11,013 nt of DNA from Thermoproteota archaeon (GTDB lineage: Archaea; Korarchaeota; Korarchaeia; B14-G2), in contig QMWA01000039.1 of NCBI GenBank assembly GCA_003661385.1, forward strand, positions 1 through 11,013. The letters run 5' to 3'. Made by a program: the position numbers and the translations under genes. This document shows positions 1 to 6,773 of this stretch, piece by piece; within the stretch, counting starts at the first letter, position 1; the number at the start of each line of letters is the position of its first letter. The notes below the pieces were generated by a model. That model was not told the origin of the DNA and searched no databases. It saw nothing but the letters and a program-made list of their open reading frames with translations.

Positions 1-468
1 GCTAAGGCCATGGGGGTGAGCTTAGATAAGCTCCCAGCTGCAGCTGAGGCTGCAGCCAGGGAGAGGAGCAGGCTCAAGAAGGAGCTAGCTAAGCTCGGAG
101 GCCAGCTGGCAGAGTACGTGGCTGAAGAGCTGGCTAGGAGCGCTGTGGAGCTGGGCAAAGTCAGGTACGCTGTAGGCGAGCTGAAGCTTCCGCCAGATGC
201 CCTGAAGAAAGCTGCTCTCACGGCTACAGCTAAGAACCCGGAGCTGGTAGCCATCTTAGGCAGCGGAAATGCCCTGGCTATAGCTGCTGGAGCAAAGGCT
301 GTTGAAGCTGGTGTGAGCTGCATACAGCTCTTCAAAGAGGCTACCAGGGGAGGTAAGGGAGGTGGTGGAGCGAGGTTCGCTCAGGGCGTAGCTGGAGGGA
401 GGCTGGAGGAGGCTTTAAGGGAGGCTGTTGCAGCGCTCCGCAGGATGCTAGGTGTAGAAGCTCTCTAG
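1..468 (+). CDS. alaS: Alanyl-tRNA synthetase, C-terminal part (5' partial)
   Basis: The frame is open from base 1 and ends at a TAG at 466-468, so this is the last 155 codons of a longer gene; the ATG at 10 is internal. The first ~35 residues are an Ala/Glu/Lys/Arg-rich helix of the kind that links the editing domain to the C-terminal domain in AlaRS. The rest is a DHHA1 domain with its glycine-rich signature GGKGGGGARFAQG at 349-387. In AlaRS this domain helps bind tRNA(Ala) and couple aminoacylation to editing in the cytoplasm. A free-standing editing protein of the long AlaX type also carries DHHA1, and the missing upstream part would be needed to exclude it; AlaRS is more likely. The 3' end overlaps the convergent glycosylase gene by 21 bases. 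Confidence 0.88.
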   Translation, partial: AKAMGVSLDKLPAAAEAAARERSRLKKELAKLGGQLAEYVAEELARSAVELGKVRYAVGELKLPPDALKKAALTATAKNPELVAILGSGNALAIAAGAKAVEAGVSCIQLFKEATRGGKGGGGARFAQGVAGGRLEEALREAVAALRRMLGVEAL

Positions 469-1062
469 CGTAGCCTCCTCTCCCCTCGATTTCCTGAGCA
501 AGCTGCCGAGCCTGCTCCAGTCCCTGAACATAGCCTCCCTTAAAGGCGGCTTGTAGAGTGCTGCAGCAGGATGGTACATCGCGACAACGGTGGCCTCACC
601 GTAGTCTAGCGTGCCCTTGAAGGCTTTGCCGTGTATTGAGGCTATAGCTCTAGGCTTCACCCCGATCCTGCTTAGGATGTATGCTGCTGAGAACCTGCCT
701 AGTGTGCATATCAGCTTAGGCCTTATGTGGGAGATCTGCCTGTCTAGGAAGGGGGTGCAGGCCTCTATCTCGCTTGGGAGAGGGTCTCTGTTGCCTGGTG
801 GCCTGCACTTCAGCACATTCGTTATGTAGACTTCTTCTCTTGAGAGCCCCGCTGCAGCGAGCAGCTCGCTTAGCAGCTTGCCAGCTGCCCCTACGAAAGG
901 CCTGCCCTGCTGGTCCTCGCTTCTCCCAGGTGCCTCCCCGACTAGCATGACCTCAGCGTCCTGAGGCCCCTCTCCTGGAACAGGGTTTGTCCTGGTCTTC
1001 CAGAGGCTGCACTTCCTGCACTCAGCTACCTCTCTAGCTATCTCTTCTAGCTCCCTCCCCAT
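448..1062 (-). CDS. Uracil-DNA glycosylase, family 4 (4Fe-4S)
   Basis: Removes uracil from DNA at the start of base-excision repair, important in thermophiles where cytosine deaminates quickly. Counting from the ATG at 1062 (204 residues): N-terminal CxxC (Cys15, Cys18) and two more cysteines (Cys86 in NVLKCRPP and Cys102), the usual four ligands of the iron-sulfur cluster; motif A GEAPGRSEDQQGRPFVG from residue 42; motif B HPAAAL from residue 164. Length and order fit the family. A GTG at 1071, overlapping the stop of the upstream flavoprotein gene (TAGTG), is another possible start. I prefer the ATG because a GTGGT lies 4 bases before it, while the nearest purine-rich stretch before the GTG is about 14 bases away. 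Probably cotranscribed with the flavoprotein gene and translationally coupled to it. Its 3' end overlaps alaS tail-to-tail. Confidence 0.93.
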   Translation of the reverse strand: MGRELEEIAREVAECRKCSLWKTRTNPVPGEGPQDAEVMLVGEAPGRSEDQQGRPFVGAAGKLLSELLAAAGLSREEVYITNVLKCRPPGNRDPLPSEIEACTPFLDRQISHIRPKLICTLGRFSAAYILSRIGVKPRAIASIHGKAFKGTLDYGEATVVAMYHPAAALYKPPLREAMFRDWSRLGSLLRKSRGEEATLESFYT

Positions 1063-1070
1063 GTCGACCA

Positions 1071-2357
1071 CTATATGACGAAGAGCTCCCTCTGGACTCT
1101 TCTAGTGCTCAGGCTTAAGTCTCCTACCTTAAACCTCCCCCCACCATAGAGCTCAGCCTCCTCTCTGCCGAAGTAGAGGGCTGCAGCTATCCTGCCGACG
1201 GCATCAGCCTTCATTATCCCGCTTCCACTCAGGCCTGTCGCCACTATGAGCCCTGGCTCCTTTAGGACTACTGGCTGAGCATCCAAGCTGTTCACAGCGT
1301 ATAGGCCTGCGAAGGCGCTAGCTGGCCTAGCTCCCCCGAAGTGAGGCATGTACTTTGAGAGCACAGGGTATATGCCATAGCTGTAGAAGTCCTCCTCAGG
1401 CTGAGGATCCTCCTCTAGCTTGAACGCCCTCCCAAGCTCGTCCCCGAGCCCAACCCAGAAGCTGATCTCCTCCAGGTTAGGCCTCACGTATATCCCGTTA
1501 GGGAGTATGGTCATGGGCAGGCAGCCTTCCTCGTTGAAGCCCTTCACCCTGAGGAGGTCAGCTAGCTTGCCTGACTTGGCTGATATCACGAAGACTTGCC
1601 TCTTCTTTGGCTTTGTCAAGCAGTCCACTCCAAGGGGGTCCAGTAGCTGATAGGACCAGGCTCCAGCTGCCACTATGGTCATGTCAGCTCTTATCTCGCC
1701 TTTGGTCGTGTCTGCTCCAGCTACCTTAGCTCTCTGCCATGGGTAGGGCTCTCCTGGCATCCCAAGCTTCTCCTCAGGCTCGAAGAGGAGCCTCTTCACC
1801 TCTGTGTTGTACATGACTTCTCCACCTAAGTCCCTATACTCCTTCTCGTAGTACTTCACCAGGAGCTCTGGGTCTAGCTCACCTGCCTTGATGCACTGCA
1901 CACCGACCTCAATGTCCTCTAAGCCAAGCTCCCTGGCCTCCTCGTCGACAGTCACATTGGCCTTGAGCCCTATCTTCTCCTCAAGCTCGCCTGCGTCATA
2001 GACCTTGTACTCGAGCCCTCTCCTCCCCATCTCCTCTATCACAGGCTTGAGCCTCTCATACTGCCTCCCAGAGAGCAGGAAGAGGTAGCTTATGGCCTTG
2101 AGCTTCAGGTCAACTCCCTTGCTCTGCAGGTCCATGTAGAAGCTGACTGAGCTGTCAGCTAGCAGGAAGTTTGTCTCAGAGTAGAAGAAGTTCCTGAAGC
2201 AGGCAGCGCTCCTGGCTGTGTTACCTTGGCCAGCTGCACCATACTTGTCCACCAAGAGGACCTTGAGGCTGGGATCCTCCCTCTTAATGTGGTATGCTGT
2301 GCTACAGCCTATTATGCCAGCTCCCACAACGAGAACATCATACACAAAGCTCACCAC
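1071..2357 (-). CDS. FAD-dependent oxidoreductase of the DAO family (sarcosine oxidase/glycine oxidase-like)
   Basis: 428 residues from the GTG at 2357. An N-terminal Rossmann motif GAGIIG (12-17) and an acidic residue ending beta-2 (Asp37) bind FAD. The segment GQGNTARSAACFRNFF (43-58) and the C-terminal ATGLSGSGIMKADAVGRIAA (373-392) are the usual FAD-contact regions of the DAO superfamily, whose members oxidise amines or amino acids such as sarcosine, glycine, proline or D-amino acids, or deliver electrons from them. The substrate cannot be read from the sequence. No transmembrane segment is evident, so it is probably cytoplasmic. GTG at 2345 (MYDVLVVGAG) is an alternative start with a GGTGAG just before it, and fits the TATA-like box at 2372-2380 slightly better. 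It is the first gene of a two-gene unit with the uracil-DNA glycosylase, with no obvious functional link. Confidence 0.85.
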   Translation of the reverse strand: MVSFVYDVLVVGAGIIGCSTAYHIKREDPSLKVLLVDKYGAAGQGNTARSAACFRNFFYSETNFLLADSSVSFYMDLQSKGVDLKLKAISYLFLLSGRQYERLKPVIEEMGRRGLEYKVYDAGELEEKIGLKANVTVDEEARELGLEDIEVGVQCIKAGELDPELLVKYYEKEYRDLGGEVMYNTEVKRLLFEPEEKLGMPGEPYPWQRAKVAGADTTKGEIRADMTIVAAGAWSYQLLDPLGVDCLTKPKKRQVFVISAKSGKLADLLRVKGFNEEGCLPMTILPNGIYVRPNLEEISFWVGLGDELGRAFKLEEDPQPEEDFYSYGIYPVLSKYMPHFGGARPASAFAGLYAVNSLDAQPVVLKEPGLIVATGLSGSGIMKADAVGRIAAALYFGREEAELYGGGRFKVGDLSLSTRRVQRELFVI

Positions 2358-2371
2358 CTCACTATTGTAGA

Positions 2372-2380
2372 GTAAAAAGC
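2372..2380 (-). promoter_or_regulatory. TATA-like box for the flavoprotein-UDG unit
   Basis: On the minus strand the sequence reads GCTTTTTAC. Its centre is about 20 bases before the GTG at 2357 and about 31 before the GTG at 2345, which would give a leaderless or very short-leader transcript if initiation is ~25 bases downstream. Inferred from position and composition only. Confidence 0.45.
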
Positions 2381-2450
2381 TTTTCCACTAGCCAGCTGTA
2401 GGCCCAGCGCACCTGAGCTTGGAGCGTTGATCGGTTGGGGGAGGCAACTG

Positions 2451-2457
2451 TTAAAAG
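2451..2457 (+). promoter_or_regulatory. TATA-like box for the trxB-DUF422 unit
   Basis: TTAAAAG stands out in a GC-rich stretch, centred 33 bases before the trxB ATG. This predicts a leader of about 6-8 bases, overlapping the GGTGG at 2480-2484 that could serve as ribosome binding site. It shares the divergent intergenic region 2358-2486 with the flavoprotein promoter. Confidence 0.5.
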
Positions 2458-2486
2458 CCTGTGCCTGTTAGCGAGCTAGTGGTGGC

Positions 2487-3431
2487 ATGAGCTCTGATGT
2501 GTATGATGTGGTGGTTGTTGGAGCTGGGCCAGCTGGCTTGACTGCCGCGATATACGCCTCCAGGCTCAAGCTGAGAACCCTGGTGGTAGGCGCCATACCA
2601 GGAGGCCTCCTCACTGAAGCATACATCATAGAGAACTACCCTGGATTCAAGTCGATAAGAGGCTTCGAGCTGGCATCGAGGATGGTTGAGCATGCGAGAG
2701 AATGCGGCGCCGAGATCCTGGAGGGCCAGAAGGTGGTTAAAGCCAGGAGGGCAGGTGAGCTCTTTGAGGTGGAGACAGACTGGGGTGAGGTCTACAGGAG
2801 CAGAGCTCTCATACTAGCTTACGGGCTGAAGAGGAGGAAGCTAGGCGTGCCAGGTGAGGAGAAGCTAGCTGGCCGAGGCGTAAGCTACTGTGCAGTCTGT
2901 GACGCACCGCTCTTCAAGGGCAAGGTCGTAGCTGTCGTAGGAGGCTCAGACTCAGCTGTAACTGGGGCACTGCAGCTTGCTGAGGTAGCTGAGAGGGTCT
3001 ACATAATATACAGGAGGGGGAAGCTGAGAGCTGAGCCAGTTTGGGTCGAGAGAGCTCTCAGCAACCCCAAGATAGAGGTGATATACAACACGAATGTCGT
3101 GGAGATAGTAGGGGAGGAGAAGCTCGACCACGTCATCTTGGACAGCCCGTACAAGGGGAGCAGGGAGCTTAAGCTGGATGGGCTCTTCGTGGAGATAGGC
3201 TTCGAGCCAGACCCAACGCTGGCGAGGCAGCTTGGAGTAGAGCTGGACGAGGAGGGGCTCATAAAAGTGAGCCCAGACTGCTCAACCAGCGTGCCAGGGG
3301 TATTCGCTGCTGGAGACGCGACCACAGGGTCAAACAAGCTGAGGCAGGTGGTGACTTCAGCAGCAGAGGGGGCTATAGCAGCTGAAAGCGCCTACCTCTA
3401 CCTAGCAGGGCAGAAGGTAGAGAGAAGGTAG
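2487..3431 (+). CDS. trxB: Thioredoxin reductase-like NAD(P)H flavoprotein
   Basis: 314 residues, the normal length for the low-molecular-weight thioredoxin reductase family. FAD-binding GAGPAG at 12-17; redox-active CAVC at 135-138 (bacterial enzymes usually have CATC); second nucleotide motif GGSDSA at 152-157; an arginine-rich strand (YRRGKLRAEP, 175-184) of the type that contacts the NADPH 2'-phosphate; and the C-terminal FAD motif GDATT at 276-280. The family moves electrons from NAD(P)H through FAD to the cysteine pair and then to thioredoxin or glutaredoxin-like proteins. No thioredoxin gene lies in the window, so the partner is unknown. ATG start with GGTGG 3-7 bases upstream and a TATA-like box at 2451. 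A DUF422 membrane protein follows after one base, so the two are very likely cotranscribed. Confidence 0.93.
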   Translation: MSSDVYDVVVVGAGPAGLTAAIYASRLKLRTLVVGAIPGGLLTEAYIIENYPGFKSIRGFELASRMVEHARECGAEILEGQKVVKARRAGELFEVETDWGEVYRSRALILAYGLKRRKLGVPGEEKLAGRGVSYCAVCDAPLFKGKVVAVVGGSDSAVTGALQLAEVAERVYIIYRRGKLRAEPVWVERALSNPKIEVIYNTNVVEIVGEEKLDHVILDSPYKGSRELKLDGLFVEIGFEPDPTLARQLGVELDEEGLIKVSPDCSTSVPGVFAAGDATTGSNKLRQVVTSAAEGAIAAESAYLYLAGQKVERR

Positions 3432-3432
3432 C

Positions 3433-4161
3433 TTGCCGGAGAGCAGGCTGCTCCTCAAGGCTGCTCTCACCCTGCTAGCTGCATCACAGGCTATAGCTGT
3501 AGCGTCAGCTATCTCGGGGAGGAGGGAGCCAGGGTTCACTGCAGTAACCATGTCGATTGCAGCAGCCTCCATGATCCATGCAGCATGCACCTTAAGGTGG
3601 AGAGCTCCTATAGCAGTGGCGTTGGCGTCCCTCATAGGTTTCACAGTAGAGGTGATAGGGGTGAGGACAGGCTTCCCATTTGGCAGATATGTGTACAACT
3701 TGAGCCCAATGGTGCTAGGTGTCTCAGCAATAATACCCTTATACTGGTTTGTAGCAACCTACGCCTCATATTGGGTAGCCTATGCCACACTTAGATCCAG
3801 AGAGCTGCTGCTCTCAGCATACACTGGAGCCTGTGCAGCTCTATGGGATCTGGTGATGGATCCCGTGATGTCTAACCTGGTTGAGGCCTGGACGTGGCTG
3901 GATAGGGGCCCTCTCGGCATACCTCTGACAAACTACATCGGTTGGCTCCTTACCTCCATGCTCATAGCAGAAGTCTACAGGAGGCTAGGGCTTAGAGCTA
4001 GAGAAAAGCTTACGGAGGCTACAGGAGTGCTCACTTACCTAGCTCTGCTGTCCTCTGTAGCAGTTGCTTCAGCTGCACTAGGCAAGCCAAGCTACATCCT
4101 GCTGGGCTTAGGGGCTCTAGCAGCCTCAGCACTGGCTTCAGCTAGGCTGATTAAGGCCTAG
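3433..4161 (+). CDS. CruF-like membrane protein (DUF422, carotenoid biosynthesis family)
   Basis: 242 residues, almost entirely hydrophobic, with about six to seven predicted membrane segments. Family signatures are visible: EVIGVRTGFPFGRYVY at 73-88, WDLVMDPVM at 138-146, and a W.W..RGPLGIPLTNYIGW block at 153-171. In haloarchaea and some bacteria, members of this family hydrate carotenoid precursors (CruF). In hyperthermophilic archaea the homologues have no settled substrate and could act on another isoprenoid. I take the TTG at 3433, one base after the trxB stop, because the hydrophobic N-terminal segment (6-27) is then included and GAAGGTAG lies just upstream; the next in-frame ATG (residue 40) would remove it. 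The last 24 bases overlap the convergent PaREP1 gene. Confidence 0.8.
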   Translation: MPESRLLLKAALTLLAASQAIAVASAISGRREPGFTAVTMSIAAASMIHAACTLRWRAPIAVALASLIGFTVEVIGVRTGFPFGRYVYNLSPMVLGVSAIIPLYWFVATYASYWVAYATLRSRELLLSAYTGACAALWDLVMDPVMSNLVEAWTWLDRGPLGIPLTNYIGWLLTSMLIAEVYRRLGLRAREKLTEATGVLTYLALLSSVAVASAALGKPSYILLGLGALAASALASARLIKA

Positions 4162-4554
4162 AATGGCCTTCACGTCCTCCAGGTACCTCCTGGCCTTCCC
4201 AATCTCCTCCTCAACCTCCTCTGGGATATAGTCTCCTTCATAGAAGCACTTCATGTGCAGGTGGTACTCTCTAGCACCATACCTCTCTCTGAGCCCTGCT
4301 CTCTTCACCTCAGGGTCCTCAAACGATAGCTTACTGAGCGCTCTCCTCCTGCCTCTATGCGAAGCCAAGGCCTCCTCTGGCGCACCCTTAGATGCCAGCA
4401 GGGCGTTAGTGGCCTGGACGACAGCGTTCCAGGCCTTCTCAGCTGCATCTCTGAGGTAGATGTCAGCTCTGCTCCTCTTCCACCTCTCAAGCTCCTCAAG
4501 TGCAGCTTGCATGAACTTCTCAGCTTCAGCAATGTACCTGATAGCTTGCTCCAT
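4138..4554 (-). CDS. PaREP1 family protein (HEPN-like fold)
   Basis: 138 residues, mostly alpha-helical and highly charged. The N-terminal part (AEKFMQAALEELERWKRSRA ... DAAEKAWNAVVQATNALL) and the block EYHLHMKCFYEGDYIPEEV at 96-114 are typical of PaREP1, a family first noted as repeated genes in Pyrobaculum aerophilum and common in thermophilic Thermoproteota. PaREP1 proteins resemble the HEPN fold. Here Arg95-x4-His100 fits the HEPN RNase motif RX4-6H, but whether it is catalytic is unknown. No nucleotidyltransferase or antitoxin partner lies beside it. ATG start with a TATA-like box about 30 bases upstream, inside the end of the DUF3160 gene. Its tail overlaps the DUF422 gene by 24 bases on the opposite strand. 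Confidence 0.85.
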   Translation of the reverse strand: MEQAIRYIAEAEKFMQAALEELERWKRSRADIYLRDAAEKAWNAVVQATNALLASKGAPEEALASHRGRRRALSKLSFEDPEVKRAGLRERYGAREYHLHMKCFYEGDYIPEEVEEEIGKARRYLEDVKAILGLNQPS

Positions 4555-4580
4555 GCTACATCCCTAGAGGCAGCCTAGGT

Positions 4581-4588
4581 ACATAAGC
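4581..4588 (-). promoter_or_regulatory. TATA-like box for the PaREP1 gene
   Basis: Minus strand reads GCTTATGT, centred about 30 bases before the ATG at 4554 and lying immediately after the DUF3160 stop codon (4589-4591). This suggests PaREP1 has its own promoter. Confidence 0.4.
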
Positions 4589-6712
4589 CTATGGCCTGTA
4601 GCTTTCCACCCACTCTGGCTGAGGTGGAGCCTTCCCTTGGTCTAGCATCTGCCTCCACTGCTCGTCTGTAAGCCTGTTCTCCTGAGGCCATGTGAACTCG
4701 TAGTAGCTTAGCACAGCTCCAGCTGAGGCCAGTAGCTTGCCGTCTGGGGTGGCGTATACCACTATGATCAGGTTGAAGTAGCCTGTCCCAACCTCAAGCA
4801 CCCTATTCGTGTTGGGGTCTGTGAACACATCTGCTACCACACGTGGGTCCTTAAACCTAGGCTTCTCAGCTGAAAGCAGCCTCTCCACTGCTGATGGGAA
4901 CCCCCTGATCACCTTGAGCTCCTCCTCTGAGAGAGGCTTGCCCTCAAGCTCCTTCACCGAGATCTCTTCAAGGCTCTTGAGGAGGTCAGCCAGCCAACTG
5001 AGCCTCTCTCCAGCTCCACCTGGCAGAACCCCCATCTTGCTTAAGCCATCACGCGTCGCTTCAGCTAGCGCTCTCAGCCTAGCGTACACGTGTGGGAGAG
5101 GCTCCACATACCCTGGGTGAGGTGGCTTAGCTGGCAGAGCCACCTTTGCAGCATAGGGCTGCTTAGCGTACAGTATGGTGTCATGCCTGAGGTGAGCCCA
5201 GCTGCCTAGTGCCGTCTCAAGAGACTTGTCAAGCCAGGCTTCTGTCCTCATGTATGGCGGGTAGCCCTCTCCTGGAGGCTGGAGCTCAGCTCTTATCGTG
5301 TAAAGCCACATCATGTAGAGGCTCTGAGTCCAGTTCTCTGCCTTCATGGAGCTCACATACCCCCTTAGCTCCTCGAGCTTCTCAGAGTACCCAGGGTACT
5401 TCTCAGCTTCCTCCTTGAGGTGCTGTAGCGCTCTGTCTGAGCCCAGTGCAGCCATCACATCAAGCCCCTTGACCATAGTCCTGCCAGCTACACTGGGGTA
5501 GCACAGCATCTGGTGTATGTACCCGTCTAGGATGAACCTCTGCCCCATGAACCTCAGCCCACCCATCCTCCTGCGCTCATTGGGGTACCATGGTGAGCTC
5601 ACTATCCTAGACCTATCTACCTCCATGAGCTTGCTCCTGACCTCGCTGAGCCTCCCCCTGTCCTCAACGTCCTCTGGCTTGAACTCCCCATAGACATCCT
5701 TCATGGCCTTAGCGTAGTCCAGGAACGTGAGGTCGTCAGCGTAGCCTACTATGAAGGCTGTTGGAGCATAGATCCTCAGCCAAGTGTCTAAGGCAAGCTC
5801 TCCACTCGGGAGCTTAGTCCTCTGCATGAGGTAGGTGAGCAGCAGGGCCTGCGCCGTCTGGAGGTCAGCTAGCTCAGGCCTCCTCCTGTCCTCGAGCTCA
5901 AACCTCATCCTGCCAAGCCACATCATCGCCTTGAAGTACCTCCTCAGCTTCTCGCTTGTAGTGTAGTGGCCTCTAGGCTTGTACTGCGTGTAGTCCTCAG
6001 TGTACTCGAATATCGGGCTCCTAGCCTCAGGGCTCCTAGCCTCTGTTATCAGCTTGACCTCAGCTTCAACAAGCTCCCTGACCTCATCTGGCACCTTGAA
6101 CTCTGGGTCAAGCAGCTTCGCTGCAACACTCAGGTAGGCTAGGTTCCTCAGCGAGGCCTCCTTCACAAGCCCACTAGACTCACTGAGCAGCTGGCTTTGG
6201 GCGTCAACCAGGGACCTGACGAGGTCTAGCAGCAGGCCATAGAAGACCTGCTCCTCTAGGTCTGCTAGGAGCTGCTGGAACAGCGCGTGGTATATGAAGA
6301 AGACGCTGTCAGCTGATATGTAGAGTGGCAGCCCAGCGTCAGCAAGCCCCTTATACATCTCAGCTAGGTCAGTGCTCCTCCAGTCCACAACCACAAACCC
6401 GTTTTCAAGCAGAAGCCTAGCTGCCTCACCTCTAACATACCTCCTGACGGCATCCCAGTTCTCGACCTCAGCTTCACTGAGAGGAAGCTTGTACTGAGGT
6501 GCTCTAGCATAGAATGACGGCTCCCTCAGCGCGACCACAAACCCCAACCTCCCAGCCTCAAAAGCTGTCGGGTAGGCGGCAGGCGTGCTTGCAGAGGGAG
6601 GTGGGGCTGGTGTGGGTCGTGTGGAGGGCTCTAAGCCAGGCCTCCACCTCCAGAGGGCTAGTGAAGCCAGGATTGCTAGAGCTATTGCTGCAGCTACCTT
6701 CCTTCCTCGCAT
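4589..6712 (-). CDS. DUF3160 protein, exported or membrane-anchored, function unknown
   Basis: 707 residues from the ATG at 6712. A short basic N-terminus (RGRK) is followed by a hydrophobic stretch (residues 5-22) and a Pro/Thr/Ser/Ala-rich linker (~25-50), so it is probably a signal anchor with the rest outside the cell. DUF3160 signatures run through the body: an EYTEDYTQYKPRGHY block near 236-250 followed by RRYFKAMMWLGRMRF to ~271, MGQRFILDGYIHQ at 389-401, DVMAALGS at 418-425, WAHLRHDTILYAKQ at 505-518 and GYVEP at 534-538. The family occurs in bacteria and archaea with no known activity. ATG at 6724 or GTG at 6730 in the same frame would add 4 or 6 residues; the TATA-like box at 6744 favours the two ATGs. 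A 15-base tandem duplication inside the gene repeats EARSP. It lies 61 bases downstream of the M20 gene on the same strand. Confidence 0.85.
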   Translation of the reverse strand: MRGRKVAAAIALAILASLALWRWRPGLEPSTRPTPAPPPSASTPAAYPTAFEAGRLGFVVALREPSFYARAPQYKLPLSEAEVENWDAVRRYVRGEAARLLLENGFVVVDWRSTDLAEMYKGLADAGLPLYISADSVFFIYHALFQQLLADLEEQVFYGLLLDLVRSLVDAQSQLLSESSGLVKEASLRNLAYLSVAAKLLDPEFKVPDEVRELVEAEVKLITEARSPEARSPIFEYTEDYTQYKPRGHYTTSEKLRRYFKAMMWLGRMRFELEDRRRPELADLQTAQALLLTYLMQRTKLPSGELALDTWLRIYAPTAFIVGYADDLTFLDYAKAMKDVYGEFKPEDVEDRGRLSEVRSKLMEVDRSRIVSSPWYPNERRRMGGLRFMGQRFILDGYIHQMLCYPSVAGRTMVKGLDVMAALGSDRALQHLKEEAEKYPGYSEKLEELRGYVSSMKAENWTQSLYMMWLYTIRAELQPPGEGYPPYMRTEAWLDKSLETALGSWAHLRHDTILYAKQPYAAKVALPAKPPHPGYVEPLPHVYARLRALAEATRDGLSKMGVLPGGAGERLSWLADLLKSLEEISVKELEGKPLSEEELKVIRGFPSAVERLLSAEKPRFKDPRVVADVFTDPNTNRVLEVGTGYFNLIIVVYATPDGKLLASAGAVLSYYEFTWPQENRLTDEQWRQMLDQGKAPPQPEWVESYRP
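6015..6044. repeat. 15-base tandem duplication inside the DUF3160 gene
   Basis: gggctcctagcctc occurs twice in succession (6015-6028 and 6030-6043, unit 15 bases, differing only at the last base). On the minus strand it encodes EARSP EARSP, an in-frame five-residue insertion between two helical regions. Confidence 0.85.
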
Positions 6713-6743
6713 CACACATCTCATGCACACTGCTCTCCATGCT

Positions 6744-6750
6744 GATAAAC
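6744..6750 (-). promoter_or_regulatory. TATA-like box for the DUF3160 gene
   Basis: Minus strand reads GTTTATC in a GC-rich context. With initiation about 25 bases downstream the transcript would start near 6722, so the ATG at 6724 or 6712 would be used, not the GTG at 6730. A second AT-rich patch (catatg, 6757-6762) is a weaker candidate. Confidence 0.4.
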
Positions 6751-6773
6751 CTTCTCATATGCTTCAGCTTGCG

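Noticed and set aside
3402-3698. Minus-strand 98-codon open frame opposite trxB and DUF422
   Set aside because: Antisense shadow of two well-supported genes, without promoter or family match.
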